A DNA stretch of 5,984 nucleotides from Bacillota bacterium (GTDB taxonomy: Bacteria; Bacillota_E; Sulfobacillia; Sulfobacillales; Sulfobacillaceae), in contig JAKADJ010000157.1 in the NCBI GenBank assembly GCA_021820645.1, positions 1 to 5,984 on the forward strand, read 5' to 3'. Below the pieces are notes generated by a model. The model saw nothing but the letters and a program-made list of their open reading frames with translations. It did not search any database and was not told where the DNA came from. Shown piece by piece: positions 5,977 through 5,984 of this stretch; position 1 is the first letter of the stretch; every line of letters starts with the position of its first letter. A program made the position numbers and the translations under genes.

Positions 5977-5984
5977 TAGGTGCC

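Overview
The window reads like chromosomal DNA of a bacterium with moderate GC content. Gene starts carry purine-rich Shine-Dalgarno sites, and the gene families (GH38 mannosidase, MFS sugar carrier, PilZ protein, SARP-like BTAD regulator) fit a Gram-positive or Chloroflexi-like lineage. A thermo-acidophilic Firmicute of the Sulfobacillus type is my guess from general character, not something the sequence proves. No rRNA, tRNA, CRISPR array or complete insertion sequence was seen.

Left part (1-3134, plus strand): the 3' two-thirds or so of a GH38 alpha-mannosidase gene, whose 5' end lies outside the window. It overlaps by 4 bases (ATGA) with an MFS carrier gene of the sugar/cation type. Together they look like a translationally coupled module for taking up and hydrolysing mannosides. 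Between the carrier and the next, convergent gene (3135-3260) lie two strong hairpins, probably a shared terminator zone.

Middle (3261-5389): a minus-strand PilZ-domain gene and a plus-strand regulator gene diverge from a 203-base intergenic region. The regulator is the most notable object here. It has a complete alpha/beta-hydrolase fold at the N-terminus, with the catalytic Ser replaced by Gly and the catalytic His by Tyr, fused to an OmpR-type winged helix and a short bacterial transcriptional activation domain (BTAD). The simplest reading is that a dead hydrolase serves as ligand sensor for a SARP-like transcription factor. Its upstream region has short direct repeats at 11-base and 22-23-base intervals, the helical phasing typical of SARP operators.

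Right part (5390-5984): no intact gene is evident. On the minus strand, two ORFs in different frames (5697-5918 and 5576-5725) join into one plausible 113-residue protein if one base of an A4/T4 run is removed, so this is probably a frameshifted gene of unknown function. A 15-base palindrome, weak hairpins and an extended -10 promoter element at the right edge complete the region.
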